From positions 1 to 64,000 of the forward strand of contig JAEUKK010000176.1 in assembly GCA_016792625.1 (NCBI GenBank): 64,000 bases of DNA. The letters run 5' to 3'. Below, piece after piece: positions 1 to 8,530 of this stretch (position 1 is its first letter; every line of letters starts with the position of its first letter). Below the pieces are notes generated by a model. The model ran no database searches, was not told where the DNA came from, and saw nothing but the letters and a program-made list of their open reading frames with translations. A program made the translations under genes and the position numbers. Source of the stretch: Deltaproteobacteria bacterium (GTDB lineage Bacteria; Myxococcota_A; UBA796; UBA2385).

Positions 1-117
1 CGCGCGGCGCTGCCATGCGCCGCGCGAAGCCTGCCCGCCGGCCCCCCTTGGCGGGGGATCCAAGGGGCCCCGCGGGCCCCTTGGCCGGGGGCCTGGGGGC
101 CGGCGGCCCCCGGCATC
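1..117 (-). repeat. Inverted copy of the 41-kb composite repeat
   Basis: Read on the minus strand, this stretch matches 40984-41101 (and the equivalent part of the second unit at 41.4 kb) with only a few mismatches. It holds the same nested GC-rich inverted repeats, including GGGGCCC/GGGCCCC arms beside CCTTGGATCC. It runs off the left edge, so the element is larger than what is seen. No protein-coding signal is visible in it. Positions 118-250, between it and the first gene, hold nothing recognisable and are noticeably richer in A. Confidence 0.8.
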
Positions 118-250
118 CAAGGCGAAACAACGCTTTGACCCAGCGAACGGCTTCGTCAGGTCGGCCACGCCAATCGTCGCGAGCACGGGCAGGCCCAAGC
201 GAAGCCAACCTAAAGACAAAACCCCGTCAGCAGACAACCAAAGACGAAAC

Positions 251-1534
251 TTAGGCCCGCGCACGCAAATTGCGAAGCAAATACTGCGCAAGAGGCTCCA
301 AGTCCTCAAACCCATCCTCCAAAAAGAACCCATGCAGTCCGCGCAGCGGCCCCGGCGCCCGCGCAAAAGCCCCCGGCCCGACAAAGACCGGCACCAGCGG
401 CGCGGCGCGCTCCTCGGCCACGCGCAGCAGCGCAAACAGCTCCTCATCCGGCGGGGCGCCCTCCTGGGCGCCGACCAGCACGACAAAGGCGCGGGCGCGA
501 CCCCGCAGCTCGGCCAGCCCCGCCGCACCCCGCGGCGCGGCGCTGGGCTCGGCGCTGCCCACTTGCAGGCCCGAGGCCCCGAGCAGGGCGCCCAAGCGGC
601 GGCGCAGCGCGACCGCCCCCGGCCGATTTGGCGCGCTGAGAAATACGTCGAACGCAATGTCTTCGACGTGCGGCTCGATGGGCCCCAGGGCCGCAGCCAA
701 GGCGCCCGCTCGGTCGGCGCGCAGGGCCTCGGCCAGCCCCGGCCCGGCGGCGAGCAGCGCGGCGAGGGCGGCGGCGGCGCCCGCCGGGCTGCCCGCCGCG
801 TCGACGCTGCCCTGGGCCAGCGGCAAGCCCTCCGCCCAGGCCAGCGCGGGGCTGTAGGGCTGCGCCAAGGCCGAGAGCAGCGCGCTTGGCGCTGCTTTGG
901 GGCCAGCCCAGCGCAGCAGCGGGCCGAGCTGGGCGACCAGCCGCGCCTCGACCTCGGCGCGCAGAGCAGCGGGGCCCTCGGGCAGCGGGCCCACCACCGG
1001 GACGATCGGCGGGCCGGCCTCGCCGAGGGTCGCCTGCAGCGCCACCGCGCGCTCGAGCGCCAGCGCACCCGGGCGCAGGCAGAGCACCACGCGGTCGGCG
1101 GCGGCGGCGAGGCTCGGCCCCGCGGGCTCTGGCCCCAGATCGAGCAACACCACGTCATACTCAGCGAGCAGCCCCGGCGTCGCCGCCAAAACTGCGGCGG
1201 AGAGCGCGGCGGGCGGCTGCGGCGGCGCGCCCGCCCCGGGCCCGAGCAGGTGCAGCACGCCGGCGCTCGCCGCCGGCAGGGGCACGGCGCGGCGGCCCGC
1301 GCGGGCCGCGCCCGGGCGCAGGTCGAGGCCCGGGGCGCCCTCGGCCAAGGGCTGGAGCGGGGCGAGCCGGCGCGAGAGGGCGCCGCCCCCATCGGCCCGC
1401 AGGTCGACGCAGAGCACCCGCCGCCCCGCGCGGGCGAGCAGCAGGGCGACGCTGGCCAGCAGCCCCGTGCAGCCCTCGCCCCCGCGGGCAGAGAGGAAGG
1501 GGAGGAGCAAGCCCGAGGGGCGGCGGGGCGGCAT
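251..1534 (-). CDS. MinD/ParA-like P-loop domain fused to a TIR domain
   Basis: 427 residues. The N-terminal ~280 residues look like a MinD/ParA fold: a hydrophobic strand followed by SARGGEGCT at 15-23 in the P-loop position, then VLCVDL (40-45) and YDVVLLDLG further on. Both signature lysines of the deviant Walker A (KGGxxK) are replaced, by R17 and C22, so ATP hydrolysis may be lost. The last ~137 residues (from EDIAFDVFLSAPN) resemble a TIR domain. A possible catalytic Glu lies in DEELFALL and is followed by the strand APLVPVFV. Related P-loop-plus-TIR proteins are known in actinobacterial FxsT-type and other STAND-like regulators. The ATG was chosen over the GTG two codons upstream because GAGGTG sits five bases before it. 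It is cytoplasmic by sequence, and the next gene upstream on the same strand is a PH-domain protein. The family call is inferred by eye. Confidence 0.75.
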   Translation of the reverse strand: MPPRRPSGLLLPFLSARGGEGCTGLLASVALLLARAGRRVLCVDLRADGGGALSRRLAPLQPLAEGAPGLDLRPGAARAGRRAVPLPAASAGVLHLLGPGAGAPPQPPAALSAAVLAATPGLLAEYDVVLLDLGPEPAGPSLAAAADRVVLCLRPGALALERAVALQATLGEAGPPIVPVVGPLPEGPAALRAEVEARLVAQLGPLLRWAGPKAAPSALLSALAQPYSPALAWAEGLPLAQGSVDAAGSPAGAAAALAALLAAGPGLAEALRADRAGALAAALGPIEPHVEDIAFDVFLSAPNRPGAVALRRRLGALLGASGLQVGSAEPSAAPRGAAGLAELRGRARAFVVLVGAQEGAPPDEELFALLRVAEERAAPLVPVFVGPGAFARAPGPLRGLHGFFLEDGFEDLEPLAQYLLRNLRARA

Positions 1535-1630
1535 GTCCACACCTCAGCGCCGCCCAGGGAAGGGGGCCGAGCGCGAGGTGCAGCCTACACCCAAGCCCCT
1601 CGCCGGTGCGGGAGCGGGCCGACCACAGCC

Positions 1631-2245
1631 TCAGTTGTGGATGTAGCGCTCGAAGACCGAGGAGAAGTCGCGCACCGTGTAGCGGTCTTCGGCGCCGGTC
1701 AGCCACTCAAAGGCGGCGAGGTTGAGCTCGCGGAAGCTCTCGACGATGTTGCCCGCGCCCGCCGGTGCCCGGCCCAGCGTGGCCGAGGCGACGTTGAGGC
1801 TGTTGTGGGCGTGCTGCAGCCAGATCTTGTTGAGGCGCGTGGTCTCGGCGATGGCGTAGAGCGCCTTGTAGAGGTCTTTGACCTCGGTGAGGTGCTTCTT
1901 GTGGATGTCGATGCTGTAGTTGTGCTCGCCCATGCGGAACTTGATCTCGACGTCCATGTCGATGTTCCCGGCGGTCTCGAGCATCACGTGGCTGACCGGG
2001 TGCGTGGCCCAAGCGAAGCGCCGGAGCATGCGCTTCTTGCTGGCCGCCGAGGCCCCGTCGAGGTGCAGCAGGGCGAGGTTGGTGAAGCAGTACTCGTCGC
2101 TCTTGCTCTTGATGAGGAAGAAGATCTTCTCGCCATCTTCATGGAGGATGTAGTCGTCGGCCTCGACCTTGTTGTAGTCGGCCGGGCCGATGACCGCGCC
2201 GATGTCGCTCAGCCCGAGGGCGTCCGAGGCGATTTTTCCAAACAT
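1631..2245 (-). CDS. YvbH-type bacterial PH-domain protein
   Basis: 204 residues, the same length as Bacillus YvbH and strongly similar to it along its whole length. It has a bacterial Pleckstrin-homology domain (about 1-120; MFGKIASDALGLSDIG and LIKSKSDEYCFTNLALLH are hallmark stretches). This is followed by the YvbH-like oligomerisation region (about 140-204; LTGAEDRYTVRDF and the terminal FERYI). No signal peptide or membrane segment is present. The cellular role of the family is not established; the fold suggests a scaffold or oligomeric assembly. The ATG has GGAG six bases upstream. The low Ala/Arg content compared with neighbouring genes reflects a conserved family and is not necessarily a sign of transfer. 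Confidence 0.93.
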   Translation of the reverse strand: MFGKIASDALGLSDIGAVIGPADYNKVEADDYILHEDGEKIFFLIKSKSDEYCFTNLALLHLDGASAASKKRMLRRFAWATHPVSHVMLETAGNIDMDVEIKFRMGEHNYSIDIHKKHLTEVKDLYKALYAIAETTRLNKIWLQHAHNSLNVASATLGRAPAGAGNIVESFRELNLAAFEWLTGAEDRYTVRDFSSVFERYIHN

Positions 2246-2393
2246 GGGGTGCTCCGAGGGGCGCGGGGCGGCGCCGGCGAGGGGGTGCGGCGCGGGCCAA
2301 CGCCCGCCGCGAGGGCCGCCTATCCCGCAGCGGGGCCCGCCCCAGCCCGGTCAGTCGCGGGGCAGGCGCGCGCGCAGGCGGCGCGGGGCGCGC

Positions 2394-3539
2394 TCAGGCC
2401 TGCGGAGCGGGCTCGTCGTCGTCTTTTTTGGGGGCGACCAGCGAGGCGACCACGCCGAGCGCCAGCACCGAGAGCACGATGACCAAGCTCACGTTGGCCT
2501 GGGTGCTCGCGCCCAGCTCGCCCCACCAGGGGGTCTTGAAGTGCAGCAGGTGCTCGGCGGCGGCCAGCAACATCTTGCCGCCGATGAAGAAGAGGACCGC
2601 GATGACGGCCTTCTCGAGCTGCGACAAGTAGTGGGTGAGGGCCTCGACGATGAAGTAGAGCGCCCGCAGGCCGAGCACGGCGAAGATCATCGAGGTGTAG
2701 ACGATGAGCGGGTCTTTGCTCACCGCGATGACCGCGGGCACGCTGTCGACCGAGAACATCACGTCGCTGCCCTCAATGACGAGCAGGGCGACGAAGGCGG
2801 GGGTCATCCACCGCTGGACGCCGGCGGCGACCTCTTGGCCAGGGTTCTGGCGGGCGCTCTCTTCGGCCTCGGCCCGGCCGATGAAGAACTTCGCGCCGAC
2901 GAGGTGCGGCCAGACGGGCATGAAGCGCTGGAAGAACGCGACCAGGGGCATTTTGCTGTAGTTGGGCTCTTCGTCTTCGTGGCCGCCTGCGCGGAGCATC
3001 TGCACGCCCGCCCAGATCACGAAGAGGCCGAACAGAATCTCAGCCCAGGGGCCAGCCACCGCCAATAGGGTCGAGCCGACGCCGACGAAGATGGCACGAA
3101 AGCCGATCGCCCCGAGGATGCCCCAGTGCAGGATGCGGTGCTGCAGGCCGCTCTTGATGTTGAAGTAGCGGAAGATGGCGATGAACACCATCAGGTTGTC
3201 GATGCTGAGCGTCTTTTCGAGCACGTACCCGGTCAAGAACAGGCTGAACCACTCGGGGTGGTCTTCGGCGTGGTACCACTTGAGCCACCCGGCGAAGCCC
3301 ATGGACAGGGCGATCCAAAACACCGACCAGCCCGCCGCGTTGCGCACCGTGACCTCTTTGTGCTCGCGGTGCTGGAGCATGTCCATGCTGAGCGAGAACA
3401 CGAAGGCCGCGAGGAAGATCGCGACGGTCAACGGCGGGAAGTCGGCGCTGGGCGCGCCGCCCGCCGGGGCGGCGACCTCGGTGGCGTGTGCGACGGCGCT
3501 GAGGCCGAAGGTCAAAAGCAGGGCGAGGGCTGCAGGCAA
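2394..3539 (-). CDS. TerC-family integral membrane protein (Alx-like)
   Basis: 381 residues: a short N-terminal signal-like helix (1-20), then about eight hydrophobic helices. The two TerC signature motifs are present, LSIDNLMVF (111-119, D114) and FSVDSVPAV (262-270, D265), with LRALYF at 291-296. TerC/Alx proteins are inner-membrane proteins linked to manganese export, metal loading of secreted proteins and tellurite resistance; the substrate here cannot be told. The long cytoplasmic loop HEDEEPNYSK is typical of the Alx branch. Translation probably starts at TTG 3539, because GGAG lies exactly six bases upstream and the hydrophobic segment begins immediately. No manganese riboswitch is recognisable in the short upstream gap. 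Confidence 0.94.
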   Translation of the reverse strand: MPAALALLLTFGLSAVAHATEVAAPAGGAPSADFPPLTVAIFLAAFVFSLSMDMLQHREHKEVTVRNAAGWSVFWIALSMGFAGWLKWYHAEDHPEWFSLFLTGYVLEKTLSIDNLMVFIAIFRYFNIKSGLQHRILHWGILGAIGFRAIFVGVGSTLLAVAGPWAEILFGLFVIWAGVQMLRAGGHEDEEPNYSKMPLVAFFQRFMPVWPHLVGAKFFIGRAEAEESARQNPGQEVAAGVQRWMTPAFVALLVIEGSDVMFSVDSVPAVIAVSKDPLIVYTSMIFAVLGLRALYFIVEALTHYLSQLEKAVIAVLFFIGGKMLLAAAEHLLHFKTPWWGELGASTQANVSLVIVLSVLALGVVASLVAPKKDDDEPAPQA

Positions 3540-3722
3540 GGTCGGCTCCAGGGGTCGCCGCTGCTAAGGCGGGGCTCGGCGGCGGGCAAACGGCGAGGTG
3601 GGCCCCCAGGTGCACCACCACGACGCTTTTTTCGCCTCTTGGCGGGGCAGGCTCGCCGCGCACCCGCGGTGGGCCGGGGGCGACGTGCTACACTCCCGGC
3701 CCCAATCCGCCTCGGAGCCCGC

Positions 3723-4094
3723 ATGTCCCCCGTTCGCGCTGTCGTCAACCCGCCCCGCCACCACCCCCTGCGCCTCGCCCTCGCGCTGGCCCTGGGCTTG
3801 CCCCTGCTCGCCTGCAGCGGCATCCAGCAGGCTTTTGACGCGGGCGCGCGCCAAGAGGCCGAGCGGGCAGCCAAAGAGGCCCGCGGCTTCTGCACCAAAG
3901 CGGCGCCAGGCGCCCCCCGCGAGAAGATCATCGCCCTGCTCAAAGAGGTCGAGGGCGCGCTCAACGGCGGCAAGCTCGGCGCGGTGCAGGGCAGCGCGGT
4001 CATCGGCGCGATCAAGGGCGCCTGCGAAGACGGGGCGGTCGAGGCCGCCGAGGTTGACGCCGCCCGCGCCATCTTCATGGCGGCCCAGGGCTAG
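3723..4094 (+). CDS. Small predicted lipoprotein of unknown function
   Basis: 123 residues. A positively charged start and hydrophobic helix end in LLACSG, a lipobox placing the acylated Cys near residue 33. The mature part is Ala/Lys/Glu-rich and probably helical, with two more cysteines (GFCTK and GACED) that could form a disulfide in the periplasm. No known domain was recognised. The ATG is preceded by GGAG with five-base spacing. It stands alone between convergent and divergent neighbours. Confidence 0.75.
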   Translation: MSPVRAVVNPPRHHPLRLALALALGLPLLACSGIQQAFDAGARQEAERAAKEARGFCTKAAPGAPREKIIALLKEVEGALNGGKLGAVQGSAVIGAIKGACEDGAVEAAEVDAARAIFMAAQG

Positions 4095-4105
4095 CGCTGC
4101 GCCCG

Positions 4106-4136
4106 AGCTGCATCCCAGCTGCATCCCAGCTGCACC
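4106..4136. repeat. 11-bp tandem repeat after the lipoprotein gene
   Basis: AGCTGCATCCC occurs twice in full and a third time in part, directly downstream of the stop at 4094. No function is apparent. Confidence 0.6.
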
Positions 4137-4206
4137 AGAACCGCGCCCGCCTGGCCCGGAGCGCGCCGCGCAGCGGCGGTCGGCCCCGCCGACCGAGCCC
4201 GCGCGG

Positions 4207-4225
4207 CCGCGGACCTTGGCCGCGG
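4207..4225 (-). repeat. Palindromic intergenic repeat (REP-like), copy 1
   Basis: The minus strand reads CCGCGGCCAAGGTCCGCGG, identical to 40600-40618 and 56762-56780. The ends pair to form a GC stem, and flanking GG/CC lengthens it here. The copy lies between convergent genes, so it could act as a transcription terminator or REP-type element. Confidence 0.6.
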
Positions 4226-4281
4226 CCGGCCCCGCGGGCGAGCGCGCAGGGCGGCGTCGGCGCCGAGCTGGGCCGCCGGGC

Positions 4282-5133
4282 TCAGTGATCGTGGTCGTGC
4301 CCGCCCTCGTAGCCGCGGGCGGTGCAGCCGCCGCCGCCGTTGAGGTGGGCCATCTGTGAGACGCTAAAGGTGATGAAGTCAAAGAGATCGGCCACATCGA
4401 CCCCGGCGGTCTCGTAGCCGGCGGCGACCACGTCGACCGCCTCGAGCTCGGCGGTGGTGACCGTGCCGTCGGCGTCGGCGTCGGCCGCGGCGATCACGTC
4501 AAAGGCGAGGCCCGCCTCTTCGGTGCCGAGCTGATCCCACAGCAGGTGGTCGGCGTGGAACCAGATCTGCGCCTCGGTGGCCTCGTCTTCGTTGACCGCC
4601 ACGCCGTCGGTGCCGTCTTGCCCGTTGGCGCAGGGGCCGTAGCTGACCGCCGTGGGGAAACCCCAGGAGAAGGCGACGCTCTGGTCACCTTTGGTCGCCA
4701 CGCCGGCGATGTGTTGGGCGTAGCCCTCGTTGAGCATCACCTCGAGGACATCGGCGGGCACGTCATTGACAGGGGTGCTCGACGAGAGCACCACATGGGT
4801 CGAGAAGCCAAAGTCATGGCGGTCGGCGGGCACCTCGTCGATGGTGGTGACCGGCAGCAGCGCGCCGGCCTGGGCCCAGTCGGCCACCCAGGGGCCCTCG
4901 GCCTCGGCCACCGCGTCGCCCTTGTCGACGCTGCTGAGCACGATCTCGCCAAAACCGGTGACCCAGTGGTCGAAGTCAACCTGCCAGCCATCATCGGTGG
5001 CGATGCCCTCGATCACGGTCTCTTCGGCCCAGGCGGTGACCTCGACCTGACCCACCCCGCCGCCGCAGGCGGTCAGCAGGGCGAGCGGGGCGAGGGTGGC
5101 CCAGGTGGGGCGGGGCGCGGCGGAGCATGGCAT
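4282..5133 (-). CDS. Predicted lipoprotein with EF-hand-like loop and His-rich tail
   Basis: 283 residues. The signal sequence ends in LLTACGGG, a clear lipobox. The mature protein is acidic. Near its C-terminal third it contains DADADGTVTTAEL, which fits a calcium-binding EF-hand loop. It ends in GHDHDH, a probable metal-binding tail. Four cysteines are scattered through the mature part. No enzyme family is recognisable; an outer-membrane or periplasmic metal-binding protein is the best guess. The ATG at 5133 was chosen because GGAGGT is four bases upstream and the signal peptide starts there. In the genome it follows the carbinolamine dehydratase gene on the same strand, whose end it overlaps only if a longer upstream start is used. 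Confidence 0.85.
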   Translation of the reverse strand: MPCSAAPRPTWATLAPLALLTACGGGVGQVEVTAWAEETVIEGIATDDGWQVDFDHWVTGFGEIVLSSVDKGDAVAEAEGPWVADWAQAGALLPVTTIDEVPADRHDFGFSTHVVLSSSTPVNDVPADVLEVMLNEGYAQHIAGVATKGDQSVAFSWGFPTAVSYGPCANGQDGTDGVAVNEDEATEAQIWFHADHLLWDQLGTEEAGLAFDVIAAADADADGTVTTAELEAVDVVAAGYETAGVDVADLFDFITFSVSQMAHLNGGGGCTARGYEGGHDHDH

Positions 5134-5218
5134 GGGGACCTCCGGTCTTGGCGGAGGTCTTAGCCTGATGCGACCAGGTCGCAAGTGTTTCTTTGTCGCG
5201 ACCTGCGCCGCCGCAGGA

Positions 5219-5524
5219 TCAGGAGCCGCGGGCCGCCGCGTCGTCAATGACGTCAGCCAGGGCCAAGTCGAGCGCGGTGAGGCCGCCAGCCTCGTGCGTG
5301 CTCAGCGTGACCTCGACCCGCGCCCAGACGTTGCGCCAGTCGGGGTGGTGGTCGAGGCGCTTGGCGGCATCGGCGACCACGGCCATAAAGGCCCAGGCCT
5401 CGTCAAAGTCGCCAAAACGCAGGGTGCGGTGGATGGCGCCGCCGCCCTCGACCACCGCCCACAGGGGGCGAGCGGCGAGGGCCTCGGCGCGCTCCTCAGG
5501 GGTGAGCAGGCGCGGACGGGACAT
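5219..5524 (-). CDS. phhB: Pterin-4a-carbinolamine dehydratase
   Basis: 101 residues, the usual family length. The active-site signature is intact: AAKRLDHHPDWRNVWARV with the HHP triad at 59-61, then LSTHEAGGLT (74-83). The enzyme (EC 4.2.1.96) dehydrates 4a-hydroxytetrahydropterin, recycling the cofactor of aromatic amino-acid hydroxylases. Many bacteria carry it without a neighbouring phenylalanine hydroxylase, as here, where a related pterin role is possible. Soluble and cytoplasmic. The ATG has GGAG five bases upstream. Confidence 0.95.
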   Translation of the reverse strand: MSRPRLLTPEERAEALAARPLWAVVEGGGAIHRTLRFGDFDEAWAFMAVVADAAKRLDHHPDWRNVWARVEVTLSTHEAGGLTALDLALADVIDDAAARGS

Positions 5525-5579
5525 GGGCGCTCCGGAGGGCGTTGACCCTGCGCTCTAGCCGGTTCGCCGGGCCGCGTCC

Positions 5580-6539
5580 TCAGCCGCCCAGCGCCCGCTC
5601 GACCAAGCCCGGGCAGGCGACGTAGGGGTTGGAGCTGCCCTGCTCGTCGGCGATCCCAGCGTCGCGCGCCTGATCGGCCACGGTCACTGGATCGGCCTGG
5701 TGCCAGCGCAAAAACAGCGCCTGCTCGCCGCTCTGCAAGCTGCGGCCATAGCGCAGGCCCACGTAGAGCAGCGAGCGGGCCACATTGCCCTTGTGGCTGT
5801 CGCGCGGCTCGAAGACGCTGCGCCCGCCGCTGTCGCGGCCGGCCGAAGACCCACCTTCGCTCCAGCTTGTGCCGCTGCTGACCTCGCCAAAAGGCAGGTT
5901 GCCGCGGCGCTCGTTGGCCTCGACCTGGGCCGGGTAGAGGTGGTGCAGGTCGCAGCGGGCGGGCTCGGTGTCGGCGCCGTCGGACTGGGGCCAGGTGTGC
6001 TCGACGTTGAGGGCCCCGCCCTCGGGCTCACCCCCCCGGATCGGCACGCGCACGCCCGTGTAGACGCACTCGACGGTGGTGTCCTCGCGCAGGTCGAGCG
6101 AGAGATACATCAGGTCTTGGCTGCGCCAATACTCGCAGCGGGTCTCGGCCACCGCCTCGTCGAGGATGACGTTCAGCGCGTCAATATCGGTGACACCCTG
6201 CACCACGCCATAGAGGCCCGCCGCCTCGCAGGCGGCGCAGTCGAGCGCCCCGTCGCCGTCGGCGTCTTCTTCCCATGCGCCCAGCGCGCCGTCGCAGTCG
6301 TCATCTTCACCATTGCAGCGCTCGGCTGCGCCGGGGAAGGCCAGGCCGTCGTCAGGCGCGCAGTCATCGCTGACAAAGCCGTCGCCATCGCTGTCTTGCG
6401 CGCCACCATCGGCCCCGCTGCCCCCGCCGTCGCTCGCGCCGTCGGCCCCGCCCGCCCCGGTGTCGCCGCCCTTGGGCGCGGTGGTGCAGGCCCAGAGCAA
6501 AGGGAGCAGGCCGAAGATCAACGGCGGCGCGTGGCGCAA
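5580..6539 (-). CDS. Endonuclease I-family lipoprotein nuclease
   Basis: 319 residues. Lipoprotein signal LLPLLWACTT (Cys18), then an Asp/Gly-rich linker with MopE-type motifs (DSDGDGFVSDDC; ERCNGEDDDCDG) that probably bind calcium. The catalytic part has the endonuclease I hallmarks NVEHTWPQS (178-186) and DLHHLYP (197-203), followed by N209 and RRGNLPFG; the His residues form the beta-beta-alpha metal active site. This family makes non-specific breaks in DNA, typically outside the cytoplasm, and can serve DNA scavenging or predation. TTG 6539 is the probable start: GGAG lies six bases upstream and the signal peptide begins there, whereas the longer open frame has an Arg-rich non-signal extension. 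Confidence 0.92.
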   Translation of the reverse strand: MRHAPPLIFGLLPLLWACTTAPKGGDTGAGGADGASDGGGSGADGGAQDSDGDGFVSDDCAPDDGLAFPGAAERCNGEDDDCDGALGAWEEDADGDGALDCAACEAAGLYGVVQGVTDIDALNVILDEAVAETRCEYWRSQDLMYLSLDLREDTTVECVYTGVRVPIRGGEPEGGALNVEHTWPQSDGADTEPARCDLHHLYPAQVEANERRGNLPFGEVSSGTSWSEGGSSAGRDSGGRSVFEPRDSHKGNVARSLLYVGLRYGRSLQSGEQALFLRWHQADPVTVADQARDAGIADEQGSSNPYVACPGLVERALGG

Positions 6540-6696
6540 AGGGGGCTCCGATCGAGGCGCAGCGCCGCGGGCGGTTCGGCGCCGGATCGTCGCCGCGACG
6601 GGCCACCGCGGCCCGCCGCCGCCGGCTACCATCAGGGCGCGTGGCCCTTCCTAGCACGCGCCCTCCGCCCCCGCCCCGCCGCCCCTTGGAGCGCCC

Positions 6697-8529
6697 ATGT
6701 CCGCCACGGTCGCCCCCTGTCCGAAGACCCCCGGCCCCCTCGCCGCCAACCTGCGCCCCGCCACCCGCGCCTGCGCCGAGCACCTCATCGAGACCATCCG
6801 TGAGAGTGTGATCGGCCGCGACACCGCCATCGACGGGCCCTTCGGCCCGCGGCGGGTCACCTATGCCGACTACACGGCCTCGGGCCGATCCCTGAGCTTC
6901 ATCGAGGATTTTATCCGCGACGAGGTGATGCCGCTCTACGCGAACACGCACACCGAGGCCTCGGGCACGGGCCTGCAGACCACACGCTTTCGCGAAGACG
7001 CGCGGCGCATCATCGCCGACGCGATGGGCGCAAATGACGACTACTGCGTCATCTTCACCGGCAGCGGGGCGACGGGCGCGATCAACAAGCTGGTCGATGT
7101 GCTCGGCCTGCGCCTGCCCCGCAGCCTCGACGAGCAGTACCGGCTGCAGCAGCAGATCCCCAAAGAGCAGCGGCCGGTCGTCTTCATCGGCCCCTACGAG
7201 CACCACAGCAACGAGCTGCCCTGGCGTGAGAGCATCTGCGACGTGGTGACCATCGAAGAGGACGCCGACGGCCACCTCAACCTCGCGCACCTCGAAGAAG
7301 AGCTGCAGCGCTACCAGGGGCGCCCGCTGCGCATCGGCAGCTTCTCGGCCGCGAGCAACGTCACGGGCATCGGCACGAACACCCGCGCGGTCTCGACCTT
7401 GCTCCACACGTATGGCGCGCTGAGCTTCTGGGACTTCGCCGCCGCCGGCCCCTATGTGCAGATCGAGATGGTCATGGCGCCCGACGCGGCGGCCAGCCCC
7501 GACGGGCACCTCGCCTACAAAGACGCGATCTTCATGTCGCCGCACAAGATGATCGGCGGGCCGGGCACACCGGGCCTGCTGGTCGCGCGCAAAGACCTGT
7601 TCCGCTCGACCGTGCCCACCCAGCCGGGCGGCGGCACGGTGCGCTGGGTGAACAGCGCCGACCAGTGCTACATCGACGATCCGGTGCACCGGGAAGAGGC
7701 GGGCACCCCGGCCATCCTCGAGAGCATCCGCGCCGGCCTGGTCTTCCAGCTCAAAGAGGCGGTGGGCGCCGAGCTCATCCGCGAGCGTGAAGAGCGCTTC
7801 ATCCACCAGGCCATCGCCGCCTGGTCCGATGAGCCCCAGATCGAGATCTTGGGCAATAAGAGCGCTTGGCGCTTGAGCATCGTCAGCTTCATGGTCCGCC
7901 ACGACCAGGGCTACCTGCACCACAATTACGTCGTGGCGCTGCTCAACGACCTGTTCGGCATCCAAGCCCGCGGCGGCTGCAGCTGCGCGGGCCCCTATGG
8001 CCACCGCCTGCTGGGCATCGACCTTGAGCGCAGCCGGGAGTTTGTGGCCGCCATCATGTCGGGCCACGACGGCGTGCGGCCGGGCTGGGTGCGGGTGAAC
8101 TTCAACTACTTCATCAGCGACGACAGCTTCCAGTACATCCTCGAGGCGGTCAAGCTGGTCGCCCGCGAGGGCTGGCGCCTGCTGCCGCTCTACGACTTCG
8201 ACCCGGCCAGCGGCCAGTGGACGCACAAGCGCGGCCGGGCCGAGGCCGCGATGCGCCTGTCTGACCTGAGCTACCGCCGCGGTCAGCTCGAGTACCGCGT
8301 GCGGCGGCTCAATGAGCCCGAGTGGGCCCTCGAGGGCTACCTCACCGAGGCCCGGCGGGTCTTCGCCGCCGCCGCCGCCGAGGCCGCCGCCAGCCCGCCG
8401 CCCGAGCTCACGCTGAGCCCCGGTTTTGAGGCGCTGCGCTGGTTCCCGCTGCCCCGCGAGGCCGCGGCCCGCCTCGCCGGCCAGCTCGGCGCCAGCGGCT
8501 GCCGCAGCCTGCGCCCCGCCTGCAGCTGA
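6697..8529 (+). CDS. Class V aminotransferase / cysteine-desulfurase-like PLP enzyme
   Basis: 610 residues. The fold-type I PLP enzyme core spans about 40-500: GSGATGAINKL (122-132), the histidine pair EHHSNELPW (168-176), WDFAAAGPYV (245-254; Asp246 pairs with the PLP nitrogen) and the Schiff-base lysine K284 in SPHKMIGGPGTPG. A later RGGCSCAGPYG segment is typical of cysteine-desulfurase-like proteins of unknown substrate. About 100 extra C-terminal residues of low complexity (Ala/Glu) are not part of the core. Sequence alone cannot say whether it acts as a desulfurase, lyase or aminotransferase. No Fe-S cluster assembly genes lie nearby. The downstream convergent gene ends two bases beyond its stop. 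Confidence 0.92.
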   Translation: MSATVAPCPKTPGPLAANLRPATRACAEHLIETIRESVIGRDTAIDGPFGPRRVTYADYTASGRSLSFIEDFIRDEVMPLYANTHTEASGTGLQTTRFREDARRIIADAMGANDDYCVIFTGSGATGAINKLVDVLGLRLPRSLDEQYRLQQQIPKEQRPVVFIGPYEHHSNELPWRESICDVVTIEEDADGHLNLAHLEEELQRYQGRPLRIGSFSAASNVTGIGTNTRAVSTLLHTYGALSFWDFAAAGPYVQIEMVMAPDAAASPDGHLAYKDAIFMSPHKMIGGPGTPGLLVARKDLFRSTVPTQPGGGTVRWVNSADQCYIDDPVHREEAGTPAILESIRAGLVFQLKEAVGAELIREREERFIHQAIAAWSDEPQIEILGNKSAWRLSIVSFMVRHDQGYLHHNYVVALLNDLFGIQARGGCSCAGPYGHRLLGIDLERSREFVAAIMSGHDGVRPGWVRVNFNYFISDDSFQYILEAVKLVAREGWRLLPLYDFDPASGQWTHKRGRAEAAMRLSDLSYRRGQLEYRVRRLNEPEWALEGYLTEARRVFAAAAAEAAASPPPELTLSPGFEALRWFPLPREAAARLAGQLGASGCRSLRPACS

Positions 8530-8530
8530 G

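Noticed and set aside
15..254. A 79-codon open frame at the left edge
   Set aside because: It lies over the inverted composite repeat, has no ribosome-binding site, and its product is low-complexity Arg/Pro/Gly.
332..2482. A 716-codon open frame on the plus strand over the MinD-TIR and PH-domain genes
   Set aside because: It lies opposite two genes with clear family matches. Its translation is Arg/Gln/Ala-rich without any domain, as expected from antisense GC-rich DNA.
3540..3722. Manganese riboswitch upstream of the TerC-family gene
   Set aside because: The upstream gap is short and no yybP-ykoY-type fold or conserved loops can be recognised in it.
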